From the NCBI RefSeq assembly GCF_001984065.1, contig NZ_LYVP01000020.1, positions 1 to 64,000 of the forward strand: a stretch of DNA of 64,000 nucleotides, in the 5' to 3' direction. The translations under genes and the position numbers were made by a program. The notes under the pieces are model-generated. The model was not told the DNA's origin and did not search any database. It saw only the letters and a list, made by a program, of their open reading frames with translations. Source of the stretch: Pseudomonas sp. KK4 (GTDB lineage: Bacteria; Pseudomonadota; Gammaproteobacteria; Pseudomonadales; Pseudomonadaceae). Positions 44,167 through 52,310 of the stretch are shown here, piece after piece (the first letter of the stretch is position 1; each line of letters starts with the position of its first letter).

Positions 44167-44951
44167 GCTTCATCACGGTGAAAAACGTCTGGCAACAGTA
44201 CGCCGATCAGGTGGTGCTCGAAGGCCTGAACCTGAGCATCAACGAAGGTGAGTTCTGCACCCTCGTCGGGGCCTCCGGTTGTGGCAAATCGACTTTCCTG
44301 CGCCTGCTGCTCGGTCAGGAAAAGGCCAGTCGAGGCCAGATCCTGCTCGATGGCCAGGCTTTGGCCGGCGAACCGGATGCCAGCCGTGGCGTGGTGTTCC
44401 AGCGCTACTCGGTGTTCCCGCACCTGAGCGTGCTGGACAACGTGGCCCTGGGTCTCGAATTGCCACGCTCGCCCCTGCTGGGCCGCCTGTTCGGCAGCGC
44501 CAAAAAAGACGCCCGCGAACACGCCGCGGTGCTGCTGCACAAAGTCGGCCTCGGCCACTCGCTGGACAAGTACCCGGCGCAGTTGTCCGGCGGCATGCAG
44601 CAACGCCTGGCCATCGCCCAGGCGCTGATCATGAAACCCCGCGTGCTGCTGCTCGACGAACCCTTCGGCGCCCTCGACCCGGGCATCCGCAAAGACATGC
44701 ACGCGCTGCTGCTGGAGCTGTGGCGCGAGACACAACTGACGGTGTTCATGGTCACCCACGACCTGTCCGAAGGGTTCAGCCTCGGCACCCGTTTGCTGGT
44801 GTTCGACAAGGTTCGCGTCGACCCGCACGCCCCCGGTGCCTATGGCGCGCGCATCACCTACGACATCCCTTTGAACAGCGACCGCCGCACCCAGCGTGCC
44901 GCCGTCGACGCCCTGCCGATCCCGTTGGCAGGCACGCTTCGCATCGCTTAG
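44163..44951 (+). CDS. ABC transporter ATP-binding protein, guanidine-linked
   Basis: This 262-residue ABC ATPase has Walker A GASGCGKSTFLRLL, the signature LSGGMQQRLAIAQAL, Walker B VLLLDEPFGALDPG and the H-switch MVTHDL. It starts at 44163 overlapping the permease stop as ATGA. It energises the importer with 42268 and 43351. Confidence 0.93.
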   Translation: MSFITVKNVWQQYADQVVLEGLNLSINEGEFCTLVGASGCGKSTFLRLLLGQEKASRGQILLDGQALAGEPDASRGVVFQRYSVFPHLSVLDNVALGLELPRSPLLGRLFGSAKKDAREHAAVLLHKVGLGHSLDKYPAQLSGGMQQRLAIAQALIMKPRVLLLDEPFGALDPGIRKDMHALLLELWRETQLTVFMVTHDLSEGFSLGTRLLVFDKVRVDPHAPGAYGARITYDIPLNSDRRTQRAAVDALPIPLAGTLRIA

Positions 44952-44963
44952 AGGAATACTGAA

Positions 44964-45689
44964 ATGACTGATTCGACCCAACTGTTCCCGCCCTTCGCTG
45001 AAGAAATGCTGCCCGGTGGCGGTCACCGCTCCTTCGTCTTGAAACGCGGCCAATTGCTGCGCCTGACCGATATTCGCGGCGGCGCCAACGTCAGCCTGAC
45101 GCTGCTCAACGCCAACGAGAAAACCGAGCGCCTGAACCTGCCCGACAGCCTCAAATGCCAACACACCGCCAAGCTCACTGCCGGTCATTGCCTGTACTCG
45201 GACATGGGCCGGGTGCTGGCGGCGATCACCGCCGACACCTGCGGCTGGAGCGACAGCCTCGGCGGTGTGCTCTGCGCCCAGGAAGTCGCGGAAAAATACG
45301 GCGCGGGCCGTTATCAGGAACTGCGCAACGGCTTCTTCCGCAATGGCACCGACAACCTGCTGGTGGAACTGGGCAAGTGGGGTTTGGGCCTCTCGGATCT
45401 GCTGATGACCCTCAACCTGTTCAGCCGCGTGAACGTCGATGACGCCGGGCGCTTCCACTTCGTCGAAGGCAACTCAAAGGCCGGCGACTACATCGAGTTG
45501 TATGCGCCGATGGACACCCTGGTGGTGCTCACCGCCCTGCAACACCCGATGGACCCGGCGCCGGAGTACGCCCCCAAGCCCCTGAAGCTCAGCTGGATGA
45601 ACGCCGACGCCAGCGTCGCCGAACATTGCCGCACTTCGCGCCCGGAAAACGAGCGCGGCTTCATCAACACCGACCGTCTGTTCGCCTGA
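44964..45689 (+). CDS. cgdA: Carboxyguanidine deiminase subunit (DUF1989, urea carboxylase-associated)
   Basis: This 241-residue DUF1989 protein (urea carboxylase-associated family 1) contains GHRSFVLKRGQLLRLTDIRG and CLYSDMGRVLAAITADTCGW. Proteins of this pair, CgdA and CgdB, deiminate carboxyguanidine to allophanate in the guanidine pathway. It follows the ABC genes by 12 bases and precedes the second DUF1989 gene. The cgd name rests on riboswitch context and family knowledge. Confidence 0.85.
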   Translation: MTDSTQLFPPFAEEMLPGGGHRSFVLKRGQLLRLTDIRGGANVSLTLLNANEKTERLNLPDSLKCQHTAKLTAGHCLYSDMGRVLAAITADTCGWSDSLGGVLCAQEVAEKYGAGRYQELRNGFFRNGTDNLLVELGKWGLGLSDLLMTLNLFSRVNVDDAGRFHFVEGNSKAGDYIELYAPMDTLVVLTALQHPMDPAPEYAPKPLKLSWMNADASVAEHCRTSRPENERGFINTDRLFA

Positions 45690-45700
45690 GGATCGCTGCC

Positions 45701-46342
45701 ATGTCACTCGCCATTGTCACCACTGAAAAGCAGCCAGAAGCCGCCATCTATCGCGCCACCATCCCCGCCGGCGAACCCTGGCTGATGGAGGTCAAGGCCG
45801 GCCAGACCCTGCGCATCCTCGACCTGGAAGGCAACCAGGCCGTCGATACCCTGTTCTACAGCGTCGCCAACCCCAAGGAACGCTACGACGTGCAACGCAC
45901 CCTGCGCCGGCAGAACAGCGTGTACCTGAGCACCGGCAGCGTGCTGTATTCCAACCTCGGCAAGCCGATGCTGACCATCGTCGCCGACACCTGCGGGCGC
46001 CACGACACCCTCGGCGGCGCCTGCGCCCAAGAGAGCAACACCGTGCGCTACGCCCTGGAAAAACGCTACATGCACAGCTGCCGCGACAACTACCTGCGCG
46101 CCTGCGTGCACGATGGGCGACTGGGCAAGGGCGACATCGGGCCGAACATCAATTTCTTCATGAACGTACCGGTCACCGCCGACGGTGGCCTGACGTTCGA
46201 AGACGGGATTTCCGCCCCGGGCAAGTACGTCGACCTGCGGGCCGAGATGGACGTGATCGTGCTGATTTCCAACTGCCCGCAACTGAACAACCCCTGCAAC
46301 GCCTACAACCCGACCCCTGCGGAGCTCTTGGTATGGAACTGA
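45701..46342 (+). CDS. cgdB: Carboxyguanidine deiminase subunit (DUF1989, urea carboxylase-associated)
   Basis: This 213-residue DUF1989 protein (urea carboxylase-associated family 2) contains TLRILDLEGNQAVDTLFYSV and LTIVADTCGRHDTLGGACAQ. With cgdA it is expected to convert carboxyguanidine to allophanate and ammonia. The ATG at 45701 gives MSLAIVTTEKQPEAAIYRAT. It is 11 bases after cgdA. A tiny frame overlaps its end. Confidence 0.85.
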   Translation: MSLAIVTTEKQPEAAIYRATIPAGEPWLMEVKAGQTLRILDLEGNQAVDTLFYSVANPKERYDVQRTLRRQNSVYLSTGSVLYSNLGKPMLTIVADTCGRHDTLGGACAQESNTVRYALEKRYMHSCRDNYLRACVHDGRLGKGDIGPNINFFMNVPVTADGGLTFEDGISAPGKYVDLRAEMDVIVLISNCPQLNNPCNAYNPTPAELLVWN

Positions 46343-46413
46343 AACTGGCGCGGTTGCGTAAATGGCTGTTCGCCCTGTGCCAGGCCCGTTCCGGGCAGTG
46401 CCTCAAAAAGTAA
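46333..46413 (+). CDS. Possible 26-residue peptide overlapping cgdB
   Basis: An ATG at 46333 overlapping the cgdB stop opens a frame ending TAA at 46411-46413, giving MELKLARLRKWLFALCQARS plus GQCLKK. It has GGAGCTC nine bases upstream and is basic and amphipathic. It lies in the guanidine operon before a REP doublet. Too short to be sure; it could be chance. Confidence 0.25.
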   Translation: MELKLARLRKWLFALCQARSGQCLKK

Positions 46414-46430
46414 AAACACCGCATCCCCAT

Positions 46431-46520
46431 TGTGGGAGCGGGCTTGCTCGCGAAAGCGGTGTGTCAATAAATACAGATGTCGACTGACACACCACCTTCG
46501 CGAGCAAGCCCGCTCCCACA
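46431..46520. repeat. REP doublet (REPIN) inside the guanidine operon
   Basis: A 90-bp doublet of the gggagcgggcttgctcgcga family with inverted arms, located between cgdB and the carboxylase. Its hairpin could shield or process the operon mRNA. Confidence 0.92.
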
Positions 46521-46624
46521 GGGGTCGGTGGTGTGCTGAAGAGAATTGATTCTGCCGCCGGGGACGACCCCGGCGCTCATCGAAAAACTGCGGGACGGCC
46601 CGCATCCCCTTCAGGGGTTATGCC

Positions 46625-49600
46625 ATGTTCGAAAAAGTCCTGATTGCCAACCGTGGCGCCATCGCCTGCCGCATCCTGCGCACCTTGCGTGAACTGAGCG
46701 TCCAGGGCGTCGCCGTTTACTCCGAAGCAGACATCGCCAGCCTGCACATCCTGCAGGCCGATGAGGCCCACAGCCTCGGCGAAGGCGCGGCCGCCGGCAC
46801 CTATCTGGCCGTGGACAAGATCCTCGCCATCGCCAAAGCCAGCGGCGCCACGGCGATTCATCCCGGCTACGGTTTCCTCTCGGAAAACGCCGCGTTCGCC
46901 GAAGCCTGCGAAGCCGCCGACATCGCCTTCATCGGCCCGACGCCGGAGCAACTGCGGGTATTCGGCCTCAAGCACACCGCACGCGCCCTGGCCAAACAAC
47001 ACGGCGTGCCGATGCTCGAAGGCACCGAGCTGCTGGAAAGCCTCGACGCGGCGTTGATCGCCGGCGAACAGGTTGGCTACCCGGTGATGCTCAAGAGCAC
47101 CGCCGGCGGTGGCGGCATCGGCATGCGCGTGTGCCGCAGCGCCGCCGAGTTGAGCGAGTCCTTCGAGGCGGTAAAACGCCTGGGCCAGAACAATTTCAGC
47201 GACGCCGGGGTGTTCATCGAGAAGTACATCCAGCGCGCCCGGCACCTGGAAGTGCAAGTGTTCGGTGATGGCGCCGGTGAAGTGATTGCCCTCGGCGTGC
47301 GCGACTGCTCGGTGCAGCGCCGCAATCAGAAAGTCCTCGAAGAAACCCCCGCGCCCAACCTGCCCGACGGCATGGCGCAAGCGCTGTGCGCGGCGGCGAT
47401 CAAACTGGCCAAAGCGGTGAACTATCGCAGCGCCGGCACCGTGGAGTTCGTGTTCGACAGCGATGCCCAGCGTTTTTACTTTCTGGAAGTGAACACCCGC
47501 CTGCAGGTCGAGCACGGCGTCACCGAACAGGTGTGGGGCGTGGATCTGGTGCGCTGGATGATTGAACTGGCGGCCGGCGATCTGCCGCCGTTGAGCCTGT
47601 TGAGCCAGGGCTTGAAAGCCGAGGGCCATGCCATTCAGGCGCGGCTGTACGCCGAAGACCCGGGTCGGGATTTCCAACCGAGCCCCGGCCTGCTCACCGC
47701 CGTGAATTTCCCGGTGGCCGATGGCAAACAGTTGCGCATCGACACTTGGGTCGAGGCCGGTTGCGAGATCCCGCCGTACTTCGATCCGATGATCGCCAAG
47801 GTCATCAGTTGGGCACCGACCCGTGAAGAGGCCCGCGCCGATCTGCATCAGGCGTTGGGCGACAGCGCGCTGTACGGCGTGGAAACCAACCGCGATTACC
47901 TGCGGCAGATTCTGCTCGATGCGCCGTTCGCCAGCGGCCAGCCCTGGACCCGGTGCCTCGAAGGCCTTGTGTATCAGGCCAATACCTTCGAAGTGCTCAG
48001 CGCCGGCACCCAGACCAGCGTTCAGGATTATCCAGGTCGCCTTGGCTACTGGGCCGTGGGCGTGCCGCCATCAGGACCGATGGACAGTCGCGCCCTGCGT
48101 CTGGGCAATCTTTTGCTGGGCAACGACGAAGGCGCCGCCGCGCTGGAAATCACCATGAGCGGGCCGTTGCTGCGCTTCAATTGCGATGCGGTGGTGGCGG
48201 TGACCGGGGCAGTCATCCCGCTGACGTTGAACGGTGAAGCCGTCGCCATGAACACGGCGCTGTTGATTCCGGCCGGCGCCACCTTGAGCCTGGGCACCAT
48301 TGCCGGTGCGGGCGCGCGCAGCTATCTGTGTCTGCGAGGCGGTCTTCAGGTGCCGGATTATCTGGGCAGCAAAAGCACCTTCACCCTGGGCCAGTTTGGT
48401 GGCCACGGTGGCCGTGCTTTGCGCGCTGGCGACGTGTTGCATGTGCCTGCGCTGACCGATCGCAGCGCCGGTGAGCAACTGCCTGATGTCGCCGAGCTGC
48501 CAGCCGTGCGGCAAATCCGCGTGATCTACGGCCCCCACGGCGCGCCGGAGTACTTCACCGAAAGCTACATCGGCACCTTCTTCGCGACCCAGTGGGAAGT
48601 GCATTTCAACTCCAGCCGCACCGGTGTGCGCCTGATCGGACCGAAGCCGGAATGGGTGCGTGCCGATGGCGGTGAAGCGGGCCTGCATCCGTCGAACATC
48701 CATGACAATCCGTATGCGATCGGCGCGGTGGATTTCACCGGGGACATGCCGGTGATCCTGGGGCCGGATGGCCCGAGCCTGGGTGGGTTCGTGTGCCCGG
48801 TGACGGTGATCGAGGCGGATCTTTGGCAACTGGGCCAACTCAAGGCTGGCGACAAGGTGCAGTTCCAACCGGTCGACCTCAAGACCGCTCGCCATCTCGC
48901 ACACCACAGCCTTTGTGGCGAGGGAGCTTGCTCCCGTTCGAGTGCGCAGCACTCTCAATGCGGCATGTCTGGAGGAAACGGGTTGCAGGGATTGGGGGCG
49001 CTGCGCACCCCAGTGCGAGCAAGCTCGCTCGCCACAGGTCATCTCCTCCCACAGGGTCTTGTGTCGCCTGTGGTTTTGGATATTGGTCAGGGGGATACGC
49101 GGCTGGTTGCGAGGCTGTCGGGCGACACCCACCTGCTCCTGGAAATCGGCGCGCCTGAACTGGACCTCGTGCTGCGCTTTCGCGCCCACGCCCTCATGCA
49201 GGCGCTGGAAGCCAAGCACCTGCACGGCGTCATCGACCTGACCCCGGGCATCCGCTCGCTGCAAGTGCACTACCAGCCCGAGCAACTGCCGCTGGCCGAT
49301 CTGCTGGGCATCGTCGCCGGTGAATGGGACGCGGTGTGCGCCGCCAAGGACCTGCAAGTGCCCTCGCGCATCGTCCACCTGCCGCTGTCCTGGGACGACC
49401 CGGCGTGCCAGTTGGCGATCGAGAAATACATGACCACCGTGCGCAAGGACGCTCCCTGGTGCCCGAGCAACCTGGAGTTCATCCGCCGCATCAACGACCT
49501 GCCCAACCTCGACGAAGTGCAACGCACGGTGTTCGACGCCAGCTACCTGGTGATGGGCCTGGGCGACGTCTACCTCGGCGCCCCGGTGGCCACCCCGCTC

Positions 49601-50311
49601 GACCCGCGGCATCGCCTGGTCACCACCAAATACAACCCGGCCCGCACCTGGACCGCGGAAAACTCGGTGGGCATCGGCGGCGCCTACATGTGCGTGTACG
49701 GCATGGAAGGCCCCGGCGGTTATCAGTTTGTTGGCCGCACCCTGCAGATGTGGAACCGCTACCGCGAAGTCGCCGCGTTCGATGGCAAACCCTGGTTGCT
49801 GCGCTTCTTCGATCAGATCCGTTTTTATCCAGTGAGCGCCGATGAACTGCTGCGCATCCGCCGTGATTTCCCGTTGGGGCGCTTCGAGCTGAACATCGAG
49901 CACAGCCAACTGAATCTGGCGGATTACCAAGCGTTTCTGGCGAAAGAAGCCGAGACCATCGCTGCGTTTCGCCAGCAACAACAAGGCGCATTCAACGCCG
50001 AGCGCGAGCGCTGGATTGCCAGCGGCCAGGCGCATTTCGACAGTGAAGAAGCGGCCCCGGAATCGACCGAAGACGCCCCGTTGGAGAACGGTGAACTGAG
50101 CGTCGACAGCCACATTGCCGGCAACCTCTGGCAGGTTCAAGTGGAAACCGGAAGCCGGGTCGAGGCCGGCGACGTGCTGGTGATTCTGGAGTCGATGAAG
50201 ATGGAAATCCCCCTGCTCGCCCCTATGGCCGGCGTGGTGCGCGAGATCCGCGTGCAGCCGGGTTCGCCGGTGCGCGCCGGACAGCGCGTCGTGGTGCTGG
50301 AACTCGCCTGA
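46625..50311 (+). CDS. Biotin-dependent guanidine/urea carboxylase with in-frame REP insertion
   Basis: This 1228-residue enzyme carboxylates its substrate with ATP and biotin. It has an N-terminal biotin carboxylase domain (residues 1-450, MFEKVLIANRGAIACRILRT; HPGYGFLSENAAFAEAC; EVNTRLQVEHGVTEQVWGVD), a carboxyltransferase region of KipA/AHS2 then KipI/AHS1 type from about 460, and a C-terminal biotinyl domain with ESMKMEI (Lys1192). Residues 764-804 (CGEGACSRSSAQHSQC...) are encoded by an intact 123-bp REP doublet, absent from the expected family sequence. Riboswitch and cgdAB context point to guanidine carboxylase; urea carboxylase is the usual database name. Confidence 0.9.
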   Translation: MFEKVLIANRGAIACRILRTLRELSVQGVAVYSEADIASLHILQADEAHSLGEGAAAGTYLAVDKILAIAKASGATAIHPGYGFLSENAAFAEACEAADIAFIGPTPEQLRVFGLKHTARALAKQHGVPMLEGTELLESLDAALIAGEQVGYPVMLKSTAGGGGIGMRVCRSAAELSESFEAVKRLGQNNFSDAGVFIEKYIQRARHLEVQVFGDGAGEVIALGVRDCSVQRRNQKVLEETPAPNLPDGMAQALCAAAIKLAKAVNYRSAGTVEFVFDSDAQRFYFLEVNTRLQVEHGVTEQVWGVDLVRWMIELAAGDLPPLSLLSQGLKAEGHAIQARLYAEDPGRDFQPSPGLLTAVNFPVADGKQLRIDTWVEAGCEIPPYFDPMIAKVISWAPTREEARADLHQALGDSALYGVETNRDYLRQILLDAPFASGQPWTRCLEGLVYQANTFEVLSAGTQTSVQDYPGRLGYWAVGVPPSGPMDSRALRLGNLLLGNDEGAAALEITMSGPLLRFNCDAVVAVTGAVIPLTLNGEAVAMNTALLIPAGATLSLGTIAGAGARSYLCLRGGLQVPDYLGSKSTFTLGQFGGHGGRALRAGDVLHVPALTDRSAGEQLPDVAELPAVRQIRVIYGPHGAPEYFTESYIGTFFATQWEVHFNSSRTGVRLIGPKPEWVRADGGEAGLHPSNIHDNPYAIGAVDFTGDMPVILGPDGPSLGGFVCPVTVIEADLWQLGQLKAGDKVQFQPVDLKTARHLAHHSLCGEGACSRSSAQHSQCGMSGGNGLQGLGALRTPVRASSLATGHLLPQGLVSPVVLDIGQGDTRLVARLSGDTHLLLEIGAPELDLVLRFRAHALMQALEAKHLHGVIDLTPGIRSLQVHYQPEQLPLADLLGIVAGEWDAVCAAKDLQVPSRIVHLPLSWDDPACQLAIEKYMTTVRKDAPWCPSNLEFIRRINDLPNLDEVQRTVFDASYLVMGLGDVYLGAPVATPLDPRHRLVTTKYNPARTWTAENSVGIGGAYMCVYGMEGPGGYQFVGRTLQMWNRYREVAAFDGKPWLLRFFDQIRFYPVSADELLRIRRDFPLGRFELNIEHSQLNLADYQAFLAKEAETIAAFRQQQQGAFNAERERWIASGQAHFDSEEAAPESTEDAPLENGELSVDSHIAGNLWQVQVETGSRVEAGDVLVILESMKMEIPLLAPMAGVVREIRVQPGSPVRAGQRVVVLELA
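48914..49036 (+). repeat. REP doublet inserted in frame in the carboxylase gene
   Basis: The element starts tgtggcgagggagcttgctc and ends with the inverse gcgagcaagctcgctcgcc then aca. It is 123 bp, a multiple of three, starts exactly at codon 764 and has no stop codon in the carboxylase frame. It therefore adds 41 residues instead of disrupting the gene. Confidence 0.85.
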
Positions 50312-50335
50312 ACCCATTTCGAAAAGGACAACCCC

Positions 50336-52108
50336 ATGAACATCAATCTGCAACTCGACGCCCTGCGCAGCGCCTACCGCGACGGCAGCACCACGCCCCG
50401 GCAATTGCTGCTGAGCCTGCGGGACAAAGCCGCGGCGCTGAACCCGGACTATCACCTGTTCATCCACTTGCTCAGCGTCGAAGAACTGGAGCCCTACCTG
50501 GCCGCCCTCGATGGCCGCGATGTCGACAGCCTGCCGCTGTACGGCGTGCCCTTCGCGATCAAGGACAACATCGATCTTGCGGGCATTCCCACCACGGCGG
50601 CTTGCCCGGCATTTGCCTATGTGCCGCAGCAGTCGGCGACCATCGTCGAGCAGTTGTTGGCGCTGGGGGCGATTCCGCTGGGCAAGACCAACCTCGATCA
50701 GTTCGCCACCGGCCTCAATGGCAGTCGCTCGCCCTATGGCGCTTGCCCCAACAGCGTGTTGCCGGAGTATCCATCGGGTGGTTCCAGCGCGGGATCTTCG
50801 CTGGCGGTGGCCCTCGGCGTGGCGAGTTTTTCCCTGGGTACCGACACGGCAGGTTCCGGTCGGGTGCCGGCGGCGCTGAACAATCTGGTGGGGATGAAAG
50901 CCAGCAAAGGGCTGATCTCCACGGCGGGCGTGGTGCCGGCCTGTCGCACACTGGATTGCGTCACGACCTTCACTGCGACTGCGCGGGAGGCCAGTCAGCT
51001 GCTGGCGCTGACCGCACGCCTCGATCCACGGGATGAATACAGCCGCGCCAATCCGCTGTGGAATGACGGCTCGGCCTTCGGTGCTCTTCGCCCCTTCCGT
51101 TTCGGCGTGCCCCGTTCGCAAGACCTGGCGTTTTTCGGCTGCACCGAAGGCCCATTGCTGTTCAGTGATGCCGTGGCGCAACTCCAAGCCCTGGGCGGCG
51201 AAGCCGTGGAGCTGGACCTGTCGCCCTTTCTCGAAGCCGCGCGCTTGCTCTATGAAGGCCCATGGGTCGCCGAACGCTACAGCGTGGCCGGTGAACTGAT
51301 GGAGCAGAACCCCGAAGCCGTGCTGCCGGTGATTCGCGCCGTGCTGGCCAAGGCGCCGGCGGTGACTGGCGTGCAAACCTTCCGAGCCCAGTATCGGCTG
51401 CAAGCGTTGAAAGCGCTGTGCGACCAGGCGCTCGAAGGGCTCGATTGCGTGATCACACCCACCATCGGTCGCCCCGTGACCCTGGCCGAGCTGGAAGCCG
51501 AGCCGGTGCTGCGCAATTCGGAGCTGGGGTACTACACCAACTTCATGAACCTGCTCGACTACGCCGCCATCGCCGTGCCGAGCGGTTTCATGGCCAACGG
51601 CTTGCCGTGGGGCGTGACGTTGTTCGGTCGGGCGTTTACCGATCAGTATCTGTTGAGCGTGGCGGATGCCTTGCAGCGTCGCTCAGCGGTGGCCGCCCCC
51701 ACTACGGTCGCGCGCAATGATCGTGCCCGGCTGGTGGTCTGCGGTGCGCACCTGGACGGCCTGGCGCTGAACTGGCAACTCAAGCAACGCGGCGCCCGTC
51801 TGCTGGAAACCACATTCAGCTCCCCCGACTATCAACTCTATGCCTTGGCCGGCGGCCCGCCGTTTCGTCCGGGGATGGTGCGGGTCAAGGAGGGCGGCGT
51901 GGCAATCGCCGTGGAAGTCTGGGAATTGCCGAGCAGCGAGTTGGGCTCGTTCCTGACCGGCATCCCGGCGCCGCTGGGGCTGGGCAAGGTGCAACTGTCC
52001 GATGGGCGCTGGGAGAGCGGGTTCATCTGTGAGCCGTACGGCCTGGAGGGTGCGTTGGACATCAGCCACCTCGGCGGCTGGCGCGCCTACCTCAAAACCC
52101 TGCATTGA
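50336..52108 (+). CDS. atzF: Allophanate hydrolase
   Basis: This 590-residue amidase-signature enzyme hydrolyses allophanate to ammonia and CO2. The Ser-cisSer-Lys triad lies in YGVPFAIKDNIDLAG (Lys near 80), YPSGGSSAGSSLAVALGVA and DTAGSGRVPAALNN. The C-terminal domain (RARLVVCGAHLDGLALNWQL) matches AtzF. It is the last gene of the guanidine operon, 24 bases after the carboxylase. A REP doublet follows. Confidence 0.93.
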   Translation: MNINLQLDALRSAYRDGSTTPRQLLLSLRDKAAALNPDYHLFIHLLSVEELEPYLAALDGRDVDSLPLYGVPFAIKDNIDLAGIPTTAACPAFAYVPQQSATIVEQLLALGAIPLGKTNLDQFATGLNGSRSPYGACPNSVLPEYPSGGSSAGSSLAVALGVASFSLGTDTAGSGRVPAALNNLVGMKASKGLISTAGVVPACRTLDCVTTFTATAREASQLLALTARLDPRDEYSRANPLWNDGSAFGALRPFRFGVPRSQDLAFFGCTEGPLLFSDAVAQLQALGGEAVELDLSPFLEAARLLYEGPWVAERYSVAGELMEQNPEAVLPVIRAVLAKAPAVTGVQTFRAQYRLQALKALCDQALEGLDCVITPTIGRPVTLAELEAEPVLRNSELGYYTNFMNLLDYAAIAVPSGFMANGLPWGVTLFGRAFTDQYLLSVADALQRRSAVAAPTTVARNDRARLVVCGAHLDGLALNWQLKQRGARLLETTFSSPDYQLYALAGGPPFRPGMVRVKEGGVAIAVEVWELPSSELGSFLTGIPAPLGLGKVQLSDGRWESGFICEPYGLEGALDISHLGGWRAYLKTLH

Positions 52109-52111
52109 TCC

Positions 52112-52211
52112 TGTAGGAGCGAGCATGCTCGCGATGGACGTCAACGATGACGCGGGCATCCTGATTCCCCGCGGTGTCCTTGAGTGCATCGCGAGCGTGC
52201 TCGCTCCTACA
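52112..52211. repeat. REP doublet (tgtaggagcgagcatgctcg family)
   Basis: A 100-bp inverted pair, starting tgtaggagcgagcatgctcg and ending gcgagcgtgctcgctcctac then a, directly after the guanidine operon. It may stabilise or end the transcript. Confidence 0.88.
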
Positions 52212-52310
52212 GTCAGCACAGGGGCGACCATTCGCGGCGCACAGGGAGCAGTCATTTTCCGCCGTTACCACTAGAATGCAGGCCATCGGATCATTGCCAA
52301 CGGAACTGTC

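Noticed and set aside
48071..51403. 1110-codon open frame antisense to the carboxylase and allophanate hydrolase genes
   Set aside because: It is the mirror of high-GC coding with strong codon bias on the plus strand; its product is Gln/His/Arg-rich and matches no family, while the plus-strand frames are clear enzymes.
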